A stretch of DNA of 7,933 nucleotides, taken from Anaerolineaceae bacterium. Its GTDB lineage: Bacteria > Chloroflexota > Anaerolineae > Anaerolineales > Anaerolineaceae. The position numbers were made by a program, and so were the translations under genes. This document shows positions 4,771 through 7,933 of this stretch, one piece after another (position 1 is the first letter of the stretch; the number at the start of each line of letters is the position of its first letter). The notes beneath the pieces were generated by a model. The model was not told the origin of the DNA. It worked only from the letters and a program-made list of their open reading frames with translations, and searched no databases. The stretch covers positions 1 through 7,933 of the forward strand of contig JAQTMA010000189.1 of the NCBI GenBank assembly GCA_028714615.1. Reading direction: 5' to 3'.

Positions 4771-7407
4771 TCATCCTTCGCTAAACTTATGGTAAAACCA
4801 GGTTTTAACCACCTGGGTCAGAACCACATAGCACAGCAGCATCATGGCAAGCAGCAGCCAGTACAACGGTGGAAGCGCGACAAACCCGAGCGTTCCAGCC
4901 AAAGGGGATACCGTCAGCCAGGCGCCCACCACAACAATGATCAGGGAAGTGGCGATGAGCGACCAACTTGCCCGGCTCTGGATAAAAGGGATTTTATGGG
5001 TACGGATGACGTGAATGATGAGCGTCTGCGTAAAAAGCGACTCTACAAACCAACCGGTATGGAAGAGTGCTGGATTGTTCCAAGAGTTAAAAACGTATAG
5101 CATGATGAAGAAAGTTAAGTAGTCAAAGATCGAACTGATTGGGCCGATAAAGAGGATAAATCGCTGGATTTCGCCAATCGTCCATTTGCGCGGTTTTGTC
5201 AGCCAGTCAGCATCGACTTCGTCGGTGGGAATTGCGGTCTGGGAAAGGTCGTAGAGCAAGTTATTCGCCAGCACCTGGATTGGTAGCATGGGCAGGAATG
5301 GCAGGAAAGCACTGGCTCCAACCACACTGAACATATTGCCGAAATTCGAGCTGGCTGCCATTTTGATGTACTTGGTGATGTTGCCAAACACGCGGCGTCC
5401 TTCTACCACGCCTTGTTCCAGGATCAAGAGACTGTTCTCTACCAAGATGATGTCGGAGGATTCCTTGGCAATATCTACCGCGCTATCTACAGAGATGCCA
5501 ACATCCGCTGCCTTCAAAGCTGGAGCATCGTTGATGCCATCGCCCATAAAGCCTACCACATGACCCTTGCGCTGCAGCGCGCGGATGATATGCTCTTTGT
5601 GAGCCGGAGCCAGTTTGGCAAAGACTCGGGTCGAGTCGACGGCTTCCCCCAATTCCGCTTCGCTCATCGCTTCAATTTGTGGTCCGAGCAAGATCTTCTC
5701 AATCGGTATGCCTACTTCTTTACAGATGTAGGCAGTGACGATTTCGTTGTCGCCGGTAAGAATCTTGACGTCCACGTTTAGAACGTTCAACTTCTTCAAA
5801 GCCTGAGTGGCTGTATCCTTCGGCGGATCAAGAAACGATAGGAAGCCCAGCAGGGTTAGATTCGATTCGTCTTTAACCGTATAGGTGGGCTCATCCGTTG
5901 CGCCTGGCATTTCTTTGTAAGCCAGGGCGATCACTCGATAACCCTGAGCGTTCAAGCCGCCCGTGATCTGCAGCCCTTTGTCATGGTATTCAGGCAACAT
6001 ATCGATAGTCTTTCCATCGACATCCACCTGGGTGCACAGGCTCATCACCTCTTCGACTGCTCCTTTGCAGATCAAAGTGTTCAACCCGGTTGTATCCTCC
6101 ACAATCACCGACATCCGCTTGCGGATAAAGTCGAATGGAATCTCGTCAATCTTGCGGTATTTTTCCTTTGCCTTAAGCCCCTCTTCGAGTTCTTCGTGGT
6201 TGAGTATTGCAGCATCAAGCATATTCTTCAACCCGGTGTGGTGGTAGCTATTCAGGTAGCCATATTCCAACACCCGATCACTTGAGTTTCCATAGAGGTC
6301 CAGGTACTTCTCAAGTATGATCTTCCCTTGCGTAATCGTGCCCGTCTTATCAGTACACAAGACATCCATCGCCCCAAAATTCTGGATGGAATTGAGACGC
6401 TTGACGATGACCTTTTTTTTGGACATTGCCAGAGCACCCTTGGAAAGGTTGACCGTTACAATCATGGGCAGCATCTCAGGGGTCAGTCCAACTGCCACTG
6501 CGATTGCAAACAAGAAAGCTTCCAGCCAGTTATGCTTACTGAACCCATTAATCAGGAAGACTGCGGGGACCATCACACCGATGAAGCGGATCATCAACCA
6601 GGTGAACTTGTTGATACCCTTATCGAAGCCGGTTAACACGCGCTCTCCCGCGATACTGGCTGCCAGTGATCCAAAATAGGTCTGAGCTCCCGTGAGGATC
6701 ACCACCGCTGTTCCGGAACCGCTTTCTACATTGGAACCCAGGAAGCAAATATTCGGTAGATCTAGTGGATTCTGGATATCTGCCGGAGCGAGTCCACCTT
6801 TTTTCTCAACAGGCTGAGATTCACCCGTAAGTGCAGACTGATTCAAGAACAGATCTTTCGCAGAAAGCACTCGCACGTCGGCCGGGGTCATATCCCCGGC
6901 TGCCAGCCGGATGATGTCTCCTGGGACCAAGTACTTGAGTGGGATTTCGATTTCAGTATTATCTCGCACTACAGTAGCCGTGGTGGTGACCATGGCTTTG
7001 AGTTTTTCGGCGGCGTTATCAGCGCGAAGCTCCTGAAAAAAACGCAGCACCACACCCAACAACACCATAACGAAAATGACAATCATCGCGCGCAGGTCGC
7101 CTGTCAGAAAAGAAACGAAACCCAGTACTAAAAGCAGGATAACCAACGGATTCTTGAAATTTAGTAACAAGCGCATCGAGTTGGACTGGCGCTTCTCCCT
7201 GGCAATCTCGTTCAACCCGTATTGCTTCGAGCGAGAGCTGGCTTCCGCTGCACCCAGGCCGGTCTGTTGCGAGTTGAGCTTCTTTAAAACGGTATTGTCA
7301 TCCACCCGGGCATTTTCAAGGATTTGATCTGAAAAATGCGCCTTCTTCACGTCAGGGAGATGATCCAGACGCTGAGATGGTTTCGGGGTCGTCTTCACTA
7401 TTCCCAT
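4771..7407 (-). CDS. mgtA: Mg2+-importing P-type ATPase (P3B, MgtA/MgtB type)
   Basis: An 878-residue P-type ATPase, near the usual 850-900 of the family, that moves Mg2+ into the cell driven by ATP. Domains in order: cytoplasmic N-terminus (1-80); TM1-2 (about 87-122); actuator domain with TGES (194-197); TM3-4 with the family's GLTPEMLPMIV (307-317); phosphorylation motif DKTGT with Asp353; nucleotide-binding KGA (448-450); TGD (551-553); hinge GDGINDAP (622-629); and TM5-10 from about 680, including NFGNMF (688-693) and NNLLYDLSQTAIPTDEVD (715-732). All catalytic residues are present, so it should be active. The GLTPEMLP segment and the DLSQTAIPTDEVD block are typical of MgtA/MgtB rather than Ca2+ or heavy-metal pumps. 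Start: GGAGG 5 nt before the ATG. No Mg2+-sensing leader was recognised in the short gap upstream. Confidence 0.96.
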   Translation of the reverse strand: MGIVKTTPKPSQRLDHLPDVKKAHFSDQILENARVDDNTVLKKLNSQQTGLGAAEASSRSKQYGLNEIAREKRQSNSMRLLLNFKNPLVILLLVLGFVSFLTGDLRAMIVIFVMVLLGVVLRFFQELRADNAAEKLKAMVTTTATVVRDNTEIEIPLKYLVPGDIIRLAAGDMTPADVRVLSAKDLFLNQSALTGESQPVEKKGGLAPADIQNPLDLPNICFLGSNVESGSGTAVVILTGAQTYFGSLAASIAGERVLTGFDKGINKFTWLMIRFIGVMVPAVFLINGFSKHNWLEAFLFAIAVAVGLTPEMLPMIVTVNLSKGALAMSKKKVIVKRLNSIQNFGAMDVLCTDKTGTITQGKIILEKYLDLYGNSSDRVLEYGYLNSYHHTGLKNMLDAAILNHEELEEGLKAKEKYRKIDEIPFDFIRKRMSVIVEDTTGLNTLICKGAVEEVMSLCTQVDVDGKTIDMLPEYHDKGLQITGGLNAQGYRVIALAYKEMPGATDEPTYTVKDESNLTLLGFLSFLDPPKDTATQALKKLNVLNVDVKILTGDNEIVTAYICKEVGIPIEKILLGPQIEAMSEAELGEAVDSTRVFAKLAPAHKEHIIRALQRKGHVVGFMGDGINDAPALKAADVGISVDSAVDIAKESSDIILVENSLLILEQGVVEGRRVFGNITKYIKMAASSNFGNMFSVVGASAFLPFLPMLPIQVLANNLLYDLSQTAIPTDEVDADWLTKPRKWTIGEIQRFILFIGPISSIFDYLTFFIMLYVFNSWNNPALFHTGWFVESLFTQTLIIHVIRTHKIPFIQSRASWSLIATSLIIVVVGAWLTVSPLAGTLGFVALPPLYWLLLAMMLLCYVVLTQVVKTWFYHKFSEG

Positions 7408-7476
7408 CCTAACCTCCGTTGTTAATTATGGTTTCAATCGATGAAATTTTACTTCTGGTTCCTGGATTTTGCCACG

Positions 7477-7529
7477 AAAAGAAAAAATCCACGAAAAACA
7501 CGGAATATCTCGTGTAAATTTCGTGGATT
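7477..7529 (-). terminator. imperfect CCACGAA hairpin with T-run, likely terminator after the glsB-like gene
   Basis: On the minus strand AATCCACGAAATTTACACG (7529-7511) and CGTGTTTTTCGTGGATT (7502-7486) pair with a two-base length mismatch around an 8-nt loop. The descending arm runs straight into TTTTTTC and TTTT (7487-7477). This suits an intrinsic terminator about 70 nt after the glsB-like stop codon, in front of mgtA. A further CCACGAAAAG copy lies at 7472-7481, so the element may also belong to the CACGAA-rich intergenic repeats common in some bacterial genomes. It works in one direction only, since the other side is A-rich. Confidence 0.55.
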
Positions 7530-7600
7530 CGGATCTGGTCCTCCGCGGAACCGCACTTATGGAATTACGCTGCGGCGGCTCCCGGAGGGGAAGGGATATC

Positions 7601-7873
7601 CTATCGTAGAATGCTTCTTCTTCCACCACCCAACATGCGCAGCAGGAACAGCAGGATCACAGCCCCCACAAAGGCAACCAACACTGACTCGAGGTTAATG
7701 CCATTCACCCCGGCGCCAATATGCAGCAATGAGGTCGCAATCCAGCCACCTAACAATCCTCCGACCACGCCCACGATGATATCCCCAAGCAAACCGTAGC
7801 CGCCGCCTTTCATGACCTGCCCGGCCAACCAACCAGCAATCAAACCGACGACGATCCAAGAAAGTATTCCCAT
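7601..7873 (-). CDS. GlsB/YeaQ/YmgE-family stress membrane protein (transglycosylase-associated)
   Basis: A 90-residue very hydrophobic protein with three membrane segments: MGILSWIVVGLIAGWLAG (1-18), a Gly-rich second helix around GDIIVGVVGGLLGGWI (30-45), and a third around VLVAFVGAVILLFLLRML (63-80), ending in a basic GGGRRSILR tail. The order MGILSWI, then GxxAGWLA, MKGGGYG and GDIIVGVVGGxxGG is diagnostic of the transglycosylase-associated family, small inner-membrane proteins induced by envelope or acid stress in other bacteria; the molecular function is not known. Two ATG codons are adjacent (7876 and 7873). GGAG lies 6 nt before the second and only 3 nt before the first, and the family usually starts MGIL, so 7873 is chosen. 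It is the first gene visible, with 60 nt of upstream sequence to the window edge and no clear promoter. Confidence 0.92.
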   Translation of the reverse strand: MGILSWIVVGLIAGWLAGQVMKGGGYGLLGDIIVGVVGGLLGGWIATSLLHIGAGVNGINLESVLVAFVGAVILLFLLRMLGGGRRSILR

Positions 7874-7933
7874 CATAATCTCCGTTTCTCTTAGCTCATT
7901 TTACGATCTATTCTTTCAATTTCATCATAGCCT

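Noticed and set aside
7408..7470. Mg2+-sensing riboswitch or leader peptide before mgtA
   Set aside because: Only about 60-70 nt separate the terminator-like hairpin from the ATG. I see no M-box architecture and no Pro-rich leader peptide.
7426..7629. Minus-strand 67-residue frame between the glsB-like gene and mgtA
   Set aside because: It overlaps the glsB-like C-terminus, runs through the terminator hairpin and repeat, and has no ribosome binding site or recognisable domain.
1..7933. CRISPR arrays, tRNA or rRNA genes, transposases, attachment sites
   Set aside because: No regularly spaced repeats, cloverleaf or rRNA-like stretches, transposase motifs or terminal inverted repeats were seen on either strand.

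Overview
The window carries ten genes, all read from the minus strand, so the biological order runs from position 7933 down to 1. The mix is an MgtA-type Mg2+ P-type ATPase, a GlsB/YeaQ-type stress membrane protein, tiny membrane proteins, a YegS-like lipid kinase, a UbiA-superfamily prenyltransferase and an eRF1-domain-like small protein, with moderate-to-high GC and strong AGGAG-type ribosome binding sites. This suggests an environmental bacterium. Chloroflexota (Anaerolineae) is my best guess, but no marker gene proves it.

Layout in transcription order: (1) glsB-like gene (7873-7601), followed by a hairpin and T-run that looks like its terminator (7529-7477). (2) mgtA (7407-4771). (3) A probable 53-residue gene that reads intact only if one base is missing from a T7 run (4601-4441), ending 10 nt before (4) a diacylglycerol-kinase-family gene (4430-3450). 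(5) A 51-residue two-helix membrane protein (3413-3258). (6) A perfect hairpin (3250-3225), then a 52-residue two-helix membrane protein (3193-3035). (7) A 40-residue very basic protein (2942-2820). (8) A 135-residue eRF1-domain-3-like protein (2744-2337). (9) A hairpin and T-run directly in front of a membrane-anchored alpha/beta-hydrolase-fold protein (2171-1143) that lacks the usual catalytic histidine. (10) A UbiA-family prenyltransferase (1040-36). Positions 1-35 hold nothing I can call.

The stretch 7873-2337 reads like an envelope and ion-stress block: Mg2+ import, lipid phosphorylation, three small membrane proteins, a small basic protein and a translation-factor-like protein. Whether it is one regulon is inference. 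The hydrolase and prenyltransferase, set apart by the terminator-like hairpin, look like a separate unit. Several start codons were moved from the longest possible reading frame to agree with visible ribosome binding sites. Three genes (40, 51 and 53 residues) are short enough to be missed by ordinary length cut-offs.
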